This document shows, piece after piece, positions 10,628 to 20,476 of a DNA stretch of 64,000 nucleotides (position 1 is its first letter; every line of letters begins with the position of its first letter). A model generated the notes under the pieces. It was not told where the DNA came from, did not search any database, and was given only the letters and a program-made list of their open reading frames with translations. The translations under genes were made by a program, and so were the position numbers. This DNA comes from Lepraria neglecta (taxonomy: Eukaryota > Ascomycota > Lecanoromycetes > Lecanorales > Stereocaulaceae): the NCBI GenBank assembly GCA_033220425.1, contig CM065651.1, positions 2,852,001 through 2,916,000 of the forward strand. The letters are read 5' to 3'.

Positions 10628-12628
10628 TTGCATTACCTTTGGCACACGCAGAAGCAGGGAAGCCTTCCAGTCACGCTCCCACGGTAAGAAGGCGAAAGTG
10701 ACCTTCATGCGGCCGTTCGTACTGGGAATCTGTCTGCCGATTTTGGAGGTTATGGAGTAGGGAGGGTATGCTAGTTGGAGGACTTATAAGTGGAGCAGCT
10801 ATGAGGAGCATAATTGAACGTCCTCTTTCCAACTAGTAGGAGTCTTCTTTCTTGTAGGGGGTTTTTGCATGCTGAGGAAGTAAGGAGCTGGGTAGTGGAC
10901 GATAGCTCTTGCTCCTCCTTATAAAACAAGGTGCCGAAGGTGCCTTCACCCCCAAATATCTTTCACTGACAAATAGGAGCTGGAATTGCTCACCGAAGTA
11001 TACATCCAATTGTATCACAAATTCGAAATTCTGAAGAAAGCTCATACTTCGCTGCCAGTTTATCCGAAGCCTCTCCCAGGCATTTCGACATGAACTGCAT
11101 CTGAGGTTAGAGTTTCTCAATTTCATCGCATTTTCGCACACGGTAAAGTAGGCAGTAGTCCAGGCAGTCTGGGCAGCAGCCGGGTAGCAACAGCCTTCCT
11201 CCGCAGAGGACGCTGGTAGTCAGGGGCTGAGTCTAGGCAGCACGATGCTGAGCCAGGCAACAGTGTTAATCTATACTGTTATAAATGACGCGAGCAGTTA
11301 TTGCCGGTTACGAGGCAGCCAATTAAGGCTTGCTCCCCTTGTTCCCTTCGTGCTCCCTCCTGCTCCCTCGGTGCTCCCCCGTACTCCTTTAGTGCTCCCT
11401 CGCTGCTCCCTTTAAAGCGGCTATGCTCCCTTCCGAGATTTAAAACGGCAATCCCCAATCCTAAGTTCGGGGTGTAGATAATGCATATATATAATACCGC
11501 TGGTCCACTGCTACGCTGGCACATTACCATGCTCACCCTCAACCCAAAGCGTATACAATGACTCGAGAAGTTAACCGAGACTCACCCAACCAGACCATCA
11601 CCAGTCGTAATAGCCAAGACAAGTCAACAGACGTACGGTCTTCGAACAAATGATCTTGTCACTCTTGCGTGTGCTATACACTCTCGAGGGTATCGAGGAT
11701 ATACGTCAATTCCTTGCGGAGGTCCTTGACAAAGAACCATCATTATTGGACTTGTTAGATGGTGTTTCGGATCAGTATTGCGTAAGAAAAATTCGTGCAC
11801 ACACCCATAATAGAGCTTTCGAAGAAGGCAGAGAAGGACTCTTGAAATCCGTGGAGGCAGTATTGAAGAGCGACATGAATGCTGATGCCGAATGGACGTG
11901 ATACCGAGATTACCTCTGAAGCTGGTCAGCGCACTAGACTGACTGGGAATTTCCTTGCATGAGTAGATTTAATCCCATCATTGATATTGGCAGATAAGCA
12001 ACTTGAAAGGCCAATCATCACCGTTTCTCTAGTGGCTAGACCGAAACCCCATCATCAATCACCTCATAATCATTGTCGTCCTGATCCTCGTCGTCGCTGT
12101 CTTCCTCATCGTCATTCTCGTCATCTGCATAATCCTCGCTCCCCAACTCGCTTTCCACAAAGGTGTTGTCCTCAAAACGCTGAAAGCAGTCCCCGGCGCC
12201 GCTGCTATCATTCCCACTCTCGGTATCGGTATCCTCGTCGTCTCGATTACTATGTTCGAAATTCATGTCTTCCCTGTACTCTTCTTGTTTCAGCTGTTCG
12301 CCTGCACACGCACAACTTTATAAGTTTAATGAAAATTATGCACAGTTGCCCGCTAAATGTGGGGGCTGGGTCGGGTGCAGGGAGATATCTATTTTTCTCC
12401 ATCTGAACAATACGCGGCGGTGTATATATCAGAACGTTAAAGCTTAATGACATCATAGCCGCGTCCATAACCGCCGAATCGGTCGTATAATTTGTAAGCA
12501 TGTACCCTTGTATTGATGTTCAATTCAGTGGGAATATAATCCATCCTTCAGTCCATTTAGTCTCCAAGTTAATTCTGCTATCTATCTCTCACATAGACAT
12601 CCTTCTTTGACAGCGTGCCCGAACAACT
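10628..12628. other. Long gap with low-complexity repeats and weak small frames
   Basis: No firm gene. Around 11,331-11,410 a degenerate array of GCTCCCT-type units (roughly 10-14 bp each) is visible. A plus-strand frame at 11,650-11,901 (83 codons) has acceptable amino-acid composition but no recognised domain. An acidic minus-strand frame lies at 12,036-12,266 (separate entry). The remainder shows no structure I can name. Confidence 0.4.
12036..12266 (-). CDS. Small acidic frame, hypothetical
   Basis: A 76-codon minus-strand frame rich in Asp and Glu (runs such as DDEEDSDDEDQDD), with no domain. The frame stays open upstream to a possible splice acceptor near 12,300 (preceded by GTGTGCAG on the minus strand), so this could be the last exon of a small gene whose 5' part I cannot place. 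Acidic low-complexity frames also arise by chance from GA-rich DNA, so this may not be a gene. Confidence 0.2.
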   Translation of the reverse strand: MNFEHSNRDDEDTDTESGNDSSGAGDCFQRFEDNTFVESELGSEDYADDENDDEEDSDDEDQDDNDYEVIDDGVSV

Positions 12629-13617
12629 ATGGCTCCGGATACCCTCTCGCTCGCGGGCAAGACCGCCCTGGTTACCGGTTCAGGGAGAGAGAATGGAGTT
12701 GGCGCCGCTATTGCCAGAGGCTTTGCCAAATGGCGCAGCTCTAGCGATTCATTATGTGTCGGAAGGGTCAAAGCCACGGGCAGAGAAATTGGCGGCAAAC
12801 ATTGCGAATGAGTTTGGAACCAAAACGACTGTCGTTCATGGGTCTGTGCGTGACTATAAAGCTACAAGGGAAATGGTTTCGCAAGCTCTCAAAGGTCTTG
12901 ACGTTGACCACATCGATATTCTTGGTAAGTTATGGCGTGAAACACTGGCACATTGCGCCTCCCACCAAATTCCTTCTCCGCTCTCCTTTTTGCTTCTCAG
13001 ATCGAGGTTAGGATAGTACTAAATGTCTCCATGTTCTAGTCAACAATGCAGCGGATGGGAGTTCCCAACCTCTTTTGGAGGTAACGCCGGAGCATCTCGA
13101 AAGCTCATTTGGCGTTAATGTCTACGGTCCAGTTTACCTAACTCAAGCGGTTGTTAACATCGGTAAAATGCCAAGGGGTGGTCGCATCCTAAACATTGGC
13201 ACCGTTGTCTCGAAAATGGGTATGGCTCTTGCCGCCGTCTATGCTGCTGCAAAAGCGGCCCAGGATAGTTTAACAGCATCTCGGGCTGGCGAAGTAATTA
13301 CACCTTGCCCTTTCTCTGCACGTACAAAAAAATCTTTTGCTAATAACCTTGAGCAGCTCGGCTTCAAACACGGAATCACGGTCAATACACTTGCACTTGG
13401 ACCAGTTCCAACGGACACGTCCAAGCAATACCTTATAACGCCTGAAGGGTCCCCAAGCGAAGTGCACCACTCCTTCGTAGCAATGACACGCGCGGAGGAG
13501 CGCATTGGGACACCTGAGGATGTTGCTGATGCTGCGCTTCTAATTGTATCAGAGAAGAGCCGTTGGATTACCGCACAATATATTTCAGTTAGCGGTGGCA
13601 TTACTGGCACAATGTAA
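12629..13617 (+). CDS. Short-chain dehydrogenase/reductase (SDR), frame-shifted near the start
   Basis: NAD(P)-dependent oxidoreductase of the classical SDR family. Three exons fit: 12,629-12,924, 13,040-13,293 and 13,357-13,617. The first intron interrupts the Val of the conserved NNA block (LVNNA). The second, 63 bp with a GCTAATAAC branch site, is a multiple of three, so it hides as an open frame. Landmarks are the dinucleotide-binding TGSGRENGVG near residues 16-25, NNA, and the active-site Y-A-A-A-K. The residue 13 before that Tyr, normally the catalytic Ser, is Thr (in NIGTVVS). The reading frame shifts by one base near 12,726-12,733 (GCCAAATGG), between GFAK and NGAALAIHY. Everything else reads cleanly to the stop, so this is either a recent lesion or a sequence error. 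Substrate is unknown, and no biosynthetic neighbours are present. Confidence 0.78.
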
Positions 13618-15369
13618 ACAGGACATGGTGTGATGTGGTCTAACGGAATGCCTCTAATAGGCTACTGCTGTGTCTTATTTCTGTGAGGCCCTCGCAGCGG
13701 CCAAAAGATTGGGGAGAAGAAGGCTGCGGAGAAGTTATCAAGGAGGAAGAAGGAGAGTAGGAGGGGACTACGAAGATTTGGGGCTCAAATTATGAGCGAA
13801 TTGGAAGAGCAAATGGAGGTCTATCTCCAAGCTCAGCTACATCTGCATCAGAGTCGATGACTGGCACGAGAAAAGCTTCAAAAAAAGTCACCTTTGGCAT
13901 GTTTGAAAGACGTATTGGAGGACCTTGAGAGATCTCAAATGCTCACCAAATTTTGGCGGGGTAATTGGCCGAATCTAGTCTTCGTAAGGAGGCGACTGCA
14001 CGCAGTCGGCGCTTTTTATTTTCTTCGGCTTACTGTTATCAAAAGAGCACTTCGGAACCACATTACCCCCGAAAAGGGCGATAGAGCCGATTCTAATAGA
14101 ATAGGAGGTGTATTAATGATGTCTATCGGATTTTGCTGACTGCAAAGAGAGGGCTGGTCAAGACCCGGGGGCGCCAAGCTTAATACTTGGCATTTGCCAT
14201 GAGCTTACGCTACCCACAAAACATCGCTTCTTTTGCTCATAACTTTTGCGCAAATGGACCGATTTTGAAAATTTGGACGGCGTTAGAAAGCACATACTTG
14301 GTTGCAAAATTGTGAAATTATCTTGATATTATATAACGTATATAGCGCGGGGCACTGTTGCGAAGCAACTGCGGTACACAGTCAGATTTGATTGAGTGCT
14401 GCTTGGCGCGCTAACCGAAGAAGGCAGTTTGCAGGGGAAGTATAGAACCATTATGATTGGCTGCAAGTGCGGAATTCCTCCGAAAGTCCTCATAATCTGT
14501 TATTAGGAGAAGATATACAACGCGCAAAGCAATCAAAATGAACGAGTTATTGGAGTTGAACGAAATGTGTTGGTTCTTGCTACTGAGCGGAAAAAATACA
14601 TAAGGCAAGCGCAAGCGCTTACTAAGCCAGCAACCATAACAGTTGCCCTCGACTAAAGATGCCGTTCGCCCTCGAGGCATCAAGAAGCTAGAAGAAACTA
14701 TATACAGCCAGAGCAGGGCAATAACATATACGAAAAGAAACATCGAGGCCGTAAGCAAGCAATTTTCCTTCCTCATGAACATGTTCCATAGAAATCCTTC
14801 TTCCATCCATTAGTTAAGAGGATTGCCTTGCCAGTGTCGAGATTCCGTGCGACTGCGATGTTTCCATTGTGAAAGCTCAGCTTGACTGTGGGTAGCCAGC
14901 GTAGAAAGGAAGAATTGGCCGACCATCATCCAGGGCCGCCGTTATGAAGAGAAGCGGGCGACCATCATCCAGGGTCGCCGTCATCAGGAATGAAAACTCG
15001 ATAGGTGGAGTATTAGTGCCGTGTCGTAGTACTGTATGTCGTAATAGAAAGCATCGTGTGTGAAGCAGGCGAGTACTCTGTCCGTGAGTGCTTGTCTCAG
15101 GTACGTATGTTCTGCTTTACGTTGCTCCGCCTGCGACAGCTCGGTAGTAGCATGGTAGGCTTCGCTCAAAGCAATGTCGGAAAACTGTTTGCATGATGCA
15201 AACGCGGAGACAAAGGGTGGCCCCGCGAGCGGAATCAATGCAGTTGGCGCTGCTGGTGCAGGAGTTCCGAGTACTGCCGCTGCATAAGTCGCTTTGGTAA
15301 ATAGGAAAGCTGGTTGAGTTTCTGATTCCCGAGCCCATTGACACTCCAGCTTCCAGCTCACAGGTTCCC
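13618..15369. other. Intergenic stretch with short direct repeats
   Basis: No supportable gene. Between about 13,687 and 13,860 the plus strand reads as a Lys/Arg/Glu-rich helix-like stretch ending in a stop, perhaps a relic of a transposase or coiled-coil gene, but I cannot identify it. A 20-base motif containing GACCATCATCCAGGG occurs twice, about 40 bp apart (near 14,920 and 14,960). Other open frames (13,894-14,139 plus; 14,411-14,806 minus) lack any feature of real proteins. Confidence 0.35.
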
Positions 15370-16020
15370 TTAGCATACTATCTGGACTTTCTTCATGTTA
15401 TCCCTCAATTTCTCGAATAGTTCCGGGGAATGATTCCGCCTCCAGGCCATGTATTCGACCCTTTCTTCCAGCCGCGCCGCATTATAAGAACTTCTTTCGG
15501 ATTGGAAAGGCGAACGGATTGTCAATCTGGACGAGTAGCCAGCCCTAAAGAGCATGTCTAATAAAAGATCGCGAAGCTTGCTATCCTCTAACAAGTCATA
15601 CCCGAATTCAAGCACGAGATGCTTCAAATTTGGATGATTTTCAAGAAAACTTGCTAGCGTAGAAGCATCACCTTCTCCATCCTCAGGATCTACTATGCCA
15701 ATCAAGAATTTCGCGCGCATTATCGAAGCAGCATTGTCATTTGTGTCGTCAATGCGATGAGCGCGAAATACGTTTTCTCCGTAAAGAACACCCGCGGCCT
15801 CGTTGTAGATAAGACGACAGGTACCTAAGATTGCTGGAAAAAGGCAATTCGGTTGGGGAAATGCATACTCATAATCTTGAAGCCACACCATTCGCACAGT
15901 TCGGTCGGAAAGTAGTAGAAGTCGATAAATCTTAAGCCGAAGTTCTGGTGGCAAACGTAAGATTGGAGGCAATAAATTGCTGTGCGAAGACATCTTGTTC
16001 TCCACGGCGCTAGTGCGCAT
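15370..16020 (-). CDS. 2EXR-like (F-box-like) fungal protein
   Basis: Single-exon frame of up to 216 residues; a second in-frame Met (MSSHSNLL) is an alternative start. The N-terminal block LPPELRLKIYRLLL followed about 40 residues later by CRLIYNEAAGVLYGENVF is the hallmark of the 2EXR-like family of filamentous fungi, which resembles an F-box helix. The remainder is a Leu-rich helical region (NHPNLKHLVLEF). Many such proteins are lineage-specific and uncharacterised. A role as a substrate adaptor of an SCF-type ligase is conceivable but not shown. No frameshift or stop disturbs it. Confidence 0.6.
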   Translation of the reverse strand: MRTSAVENKMSSHSNLLPPILRLPPELRLKIYRLLLLSDRTVRMVWLQDYEYAFPQPNCLFPAILGTCRLIYNEAAGVLYGENVFRAHRIDDTNDNAASIMRAKFLIGIVDPEDGEGDASTLASFLENHPNLKHLVLEFGYDLLEDSKLRDLLLDMLFRAGYSSRLTIRSPFQSERSSYNAARLEERVEYMAWRRNHSPELFEKLRDNMKKVQIVC

Positions 16021-17237
16021 ATAGTTTGAGCAGTGGGCAAGTGCTGCAAAGGAAAGAGTCGCTCCAACAGCGGATGCACACTCCGGGGAGCTTTACTGTC
16101 GTGAGTTTAGGGAAGGAGGCGAATGTAGCTATTCAGTAGCAATGGGAACCGATTGTGGGTTGGAAATGGTTGGATACGAGTAAGTGCCGCCTAGAGCCCG
16201 GCGAAGGTCAGGAAGTGCGCTCCTCTTGCTCCTTGTCTCTGGGGCAGCTTGCAATCTTGATCTCTGTTCAAGAAGTCCAATAGTGTATGATGTTACGCCG
16301 ATGAAGGAGATTGTAGATGATCCCGGGCATGGAGGAAAATGGGATAGGAATTCGCGCACGGCTATGGTGAATGTCAGCTATAGAGGCTTTATGCAAAAAT
16401 CAAATGCCATAGCAGACGAAAGGGATTACCTGCCCAAGGACGTTTTGTGCGCCAGATGGGGAAAGCCCAGCTGCAGAAATCGTGCGTCTTTTTCTTAATT
16501 ACTGAGACGCCTAGAACTGGACTTTGAAAGCTTGATAATTAGTCATCCAAAAGGTCAAAGCGTCCATATTCTTACTCAACCTTCTCCAACTTTCGCCATC
16601 GACTTCGAGTTTAGCATTCTTATCTTATCCCTTACTACGATGCGATTATCAGGAACTTGATGAGAGCTTTTCTTTCCAACCAGTCTTGGTTTTACAACAG
16701 AATAGGCCTCGCTCTTTCGAACTCGAGATGGCCAACCTTTTGCTAGATAACCGCGTATAGGCGACTACGATGATAGTGCAGACGTAAAAAAAGGTTATAT
16801 ATACGTCGATAAGTTTGATAATATCTTGAAGGAATTTCTACAGGCCTTCGACCGCGTCAAGCCGTTATATAAAGAGATACGGGGTATTCTTTTCCCTCTC
16901 CTCGAGGACGGAGCGCTGTCTACTGGAACTCTATCGGATCCACCGGAAAAGTTATATGACCCCATCATTGAAGCGTTTGATAATGCTATAGCTGGCATGG
17001 CCTAGGGAGGACTAGGAACAGGCAGGGAAAGGGAAAAGGCATTGCATATACAAGGCGTTTCGAGCGTGGAGATGTACGATAGGGCGCAGAAATGAACGCC
17101 TCTCTGTAAGATATGGACATTGGAGGGCATAAGAGCTGTGTATCAAGAGCTTTTAAGGCACCGATTCGCTTTTCGAGCGCCTTTCGAACGCCATACATGG
17201 GTTCAAACCCAAAATCTACTATATCACAATTGCTGCG
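16021..17237. other. Gap containing a possible gene relic (about 16,530-17,005, plus strand)
   Basis: Between about 16,540 and 17,005 the plus strand reads as protein-like text in two adjacent frames. The first ends in MANLLLDNRV at about 16,760. The second, one base out of register, continues with a DKFDNILKEFLQAF-like stretch to a TAG at 17,003-17,005. The composition looks coding but no start codon, splice site or known domain is evident. I treat it as an unidentified relic. Nothing else is seen in the gap. Confidence 0.25.
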
Positions 17238-18633
17238 CTACCTCCCCGTGATAGCCAGCGGCTTCGTCGACTCCTCCCATTCAGCCCAATCCTTCTGGAT
17301 CTGCGCCAACTCATTCGTCAGTTGCCCAAGTTGGGAACTGTAATCTTCCAAGATCTGTACTCTTGTTAGCATCTCTCGACACCCAGAATTTGCAACCACA
17401 ACAAGCAAAACATACCTTCTTAACCCTCCTCATAACCTCTTCATCAATAACAACCCCCTTCTCCTGACCAATCCCCTTCCCCGCCTTCTCAAACTCCCTC
17501 TGCAACTGCCTCCCCCGTTCCCTCACGCTAACCATCCTTGCCCATATCTCCTCAACCCGCCCATTCAGCGCAGGATCGAACACGCTCCGCTCAAGCAGCA
17601 TGAGTTTCTTCCTCAGCTCCTCTTCAGCACTATCCATAGCATACCCCCGATTCCTCAGCACCTGCGTCTTAGCCGCCAACCCCAAACACTGATGGCTCAA
17701 CCTCAGATGCTTCCGTCTACACTCTGCAGCTCTTATCGAGATCTGCAAATCGTGTTTCTGAAGCAAAGTATTCAGACCGTTATTGATCTCATGCAGTCTA
17801 CCGCGAAGAACATCCAAAGTTTGAACCTGCATAAACATGCGCTTGCCAAGTTCCTCAAACCCTTTTACAAGGACAGGAACGGCGCCAGGGCTCGGCTTCT
17901 TGGCGATAGCTTCTTCGAACTCTGCTTCTTTGTCGTCTGGTCCGGGGCCGTAGAAGGGGGCTTGTTCTGGTGGGACGGTGTTGTAGAGGTAGGTGCGGAA
18001 GAGAGTCTGGGAGTTTTGGGGGGTCCATTTCGCTAAGGCTAGTTCGATTTGCTGTACTACGGATTTTTGGGCTGGGAGTAAGCGTGTTAGCTTTGGAAGA
18101 CAATGGGTTGAAGGAGAGCGAGACTTACGTGGATCATACTCAGGCTGCTGGAATAGTCTTTGTGGCTGGCGAAGCACACTTCCTTGCTGGTTCTGTTGAG
18201 ATTGCTGAGCAGGCTGTCCGAAGTTGCCGAACAAACTGCTGCCCTGCTGTTGTTGATTTTGCTGCTGCGGCTGCTGGTTCGCGGTATTCCCTAAGTTCCC
18301 AAAGAGACCACCTCCACCCTGCTGCTGATTCGTAGACCCTCCCAAGTTGCCAAACAGCCCACCACCTTGCTGCGGCTGCTGCTGTTGACCACCAAACAAT
18401 CCACTACCACTCTGCTGCTGTTGCAGCTGCATCGTCGATCCGAACAAACCTCCACCACTCTGCTGAGGCTGGCTCGCCGCCCCTAGATTGCTGAATAACC
18501 CTCCACCGCTCTGTCCCTGGGAAGTCGCAGTGTTCGTGTTCAGTGAGCCGAAGAGGCTGGGCTTGTTCTGCTGCTGCTGGTTATTTTGGCCGAAGACTGA
18601 GGAGCCGGAGGTGTTGCCGAAGAGGGTCGACAT
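17238..18633 (-). CDS. NUP57: Nucleoporin Nup57/Nup54
   Basis: FG nucleoporin of the central channel (Nsp1/Nup62 subcomplex). The first ~155 residues are GLFG/FG repeats separated by Gln-rich spacers. The rest is the helical coiled-coil region that pairs with Nsp1 and Nup49 partners. Three exons: 18,633-18,129, 18,071-17,416 and 17,354-17,238. The first intron (57 bp) is a multiple of three and easily missed. The second (61 bp, donor GTATGT) is needed to reach the true C-terminus, which ends KPLAITGR. The start is the ATG at 18,633 ([10 protein letters not shown]). The gene is divergent from the complex I subunit gene, with about 400 bp between the two starts. Length (about 440 residues) is normal for the family. 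Confidence 0.9.
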
Positions 18634-19040
18634 CACAGAGGCTGCTCAGGACTTGCGCGCCAGTCGTAGAGGAAAGTAGGAGGGAGGGCAAGGTAAGGTC
18701 GCGGAGGATTGGAGCACCAGGCGCGTGAGAAGGAAAAGGATGCAGAGGTAAGTGTCAACAACACATGGCGCGTGCAAATGCTGGTAGAATCTACAGACAA
18801 AGAAGACTCCAAGAGGCAACACCAGTTCACTGGATTGAAGTGTCCAGAAGTCAAAGGCAGCTTGGAGTAGTTGCTTCTCAAAGTTCCTATTGTTTTTGAG
18901 AGAGTTAATTTCCTAAGCGCGTTTTGCGCGGGCCAATCACAGCCGCCCACCGCCAAGAGCTCCAGCTCAAGCTCCACCACTCTCCCCTCCAACTCTCTCT
19001 GCAGCTTGAGAGTCTGCCATTGAGCACTACAACTGTTACG
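18634..19040. promoter_or_regulatory. Divergent promoter, NUP57 / NDUFA8-type gene
   Basis: This 407-bp non-coding gap lies between two divergent start codons. No binding site is named with confidence; a CCAAT-like box on one strand (GGGCCAATCACAG, about 18,929-18,941) could serve either gene. Confidence 0.35.
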
Positions 19041-19842
19041 ATGTCGACCCGGCAGCCTCGGTAAGTTGCCGTTCCAAAGACACAAGTGTTTCTCCATTGC
19101 TTCGATCGTCCGCTTACAGTTTCCTCCACAGATTCAACCAGCAAGTCCTCCTCGACACAACGCCCCTCCCCGACTCCGTTCCCAGAGTCACTGAGGTCGG
19201 CGCCTCCTCCGCGCCCCTTCTTTCAGCCAGCTTCTTTATAGGGTCACGATGTGGGGCGTACAATGATGACTACATGAAATGCAAGGAAGATGCGCATGGG
19301 AGGGGAGAGATCGACTGTATGAAGGAGGGGAGGAAGGTTACGAGGTGTGCTGCTAGTGTGTGAGTGCTTTCTGTATTAATTCTAGCGGAAGGGGGCACTT
19401 GGTGGGACAGGAGGGTGGGAGAGGCAGTCGAATTGAATGGGGGAAGAGTAGGAGAGGTATGGAGGAGGAGAGCTGAGTCATCTAAGACAGGTACGGGGAT
19501 TGTAAGAACGTTTAACTGACCATCGTCTCTATAGGCTCGACGACATCAACAAGAACTGCCTCGAAGAGTTCCGGAAGCATTGGCAATGCTTAGATAATAA
19601 TAACCAACAGCTATGGCATTGCAGGCGGCCGGAACAATTACTAAACAAATGCGTATTTGACAAGTTGGTAAGCCAATCCTCCAGTCCAGCCTAGAGACTA
19701 CATGCGTGCTGAATCCAGGCGTTAGGGATTAGAGAAGAAGATCCCAGGAGCCCCAGACAACGAAACACCCGTACACTTACGGAAGAGGCAGATATTCTCG
19801 CACAACATCTCAAGTATACGGGAGGATGAGCGGCAGACTTAG
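19041..19842 (+). CDS. nuo-20.8: NADH:ubiquinone oxidoreductase 20.8-kDa (NDUFA8-type) subunit
   Basis: Accessory subunit of mitochondrial complex I, facing the intermembrane space and folded by the Mia40 disulfide relay. Four exons give 165 residues: 19,041-19,060, 19,132-19,359, 19,535-19,667 and 19,726-19,842. The protein has four CX9C motifs, the double twin-CX9C arrangement of this subunit: CGAYNDDYMKC, CMKEGRKVTRC, CLEEFRKHWQC and CRRPEQLLNKC. The conserved N-terminus MSTRQPRFNQQ spans the first intron, and the C-terminal GLEKKIPGAPDNETPVHLR follows the last. The last intron has two usable acceptors, 7 bases apart (AG ending at 19,718 and at 19,725). Only the second gives the family C-terminus. 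Confidence 0.95.
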
Positions 19843-20476
19843 GGATGGATTTCTACTTGCAGTGTAATTAAGACTCTAGGCATTATGATAAGAAGCAACG
19901 AGCTTTCGTGAAATGCATACGTTGATTCTCGTATTTGCAATGAACTCTAATTACAGGGCCATCCATGGCAATTCACGACGCCTCGCTGTGATAAAAGCCA
20001 CCGCTGAAAATGAATGATATCCATACCGCGTCATCGATGCAATAATTGCTGAATATATCTTTCCTCTATTTGCACATCCGTATGATTGCAACCTCGCAAT
20101 CGCAGCCCATCAGGTATCTCATAATTAAAAAAGAACGTTCTCATAAGAAGTAAAAGAAGCGGCGAACGGATGCTCAAGCATGTGCAATGAAGTATCCATC
20201 GTCAAGGTAGCCATTCAAGGCATTCGCTATGTTCAAGAAGAGAAGTGAAAGTTTCTTGTGCGTTGAAAACTAAATCCACCGTTGTCTTAGCTTTGCAAAG
20301 TGTGACGAGACTCTTTCATCAAGTCTCACAAGCGAAAAACGATGAGAAAGATTCTAGATGTGATCAGCCACGTTGAGCCGTTAAGGAGTGATACAACGTG
20401 GAAGCTTACCTCTCATATGCATTAGACTTCCGCCCCTTTCGCAACTGTTGCAGCGTGTCGTGCACTTCATAAACGT
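19843..20476. other. Convergent intergenic region
   Basis: This 634-bp gap lies between the 3' ends of the complex I subunit gene (plus) and the decapping scaffold gene (minus). It should hold both 3' UTRs; no gene, repeat or structural RNA is seen. Confidence 0.5.

Noticed and set aside
11331-11410. CRISPR-like array
   Set aside because: Units are short, contiguous and degenerate with no spacers, and the genome is a fungus; it is a minisatellite.
14411-14806. Minus-strand frame with hydrophobic stretches as a membrane protein gene
   Set aside because: No recognisable domain, irregular composition and no splice or promoter support; hydrophobic runs arise easily in AT-rich DNA.
12629-16020. 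Secondary-metabolite cluster around the SDR gene
   Set aside because: No polyketide synthase, NRPS, terpene synthase, P450, transporter or Zn2Cys6 regulator nearby; an SDR alone is not enough.
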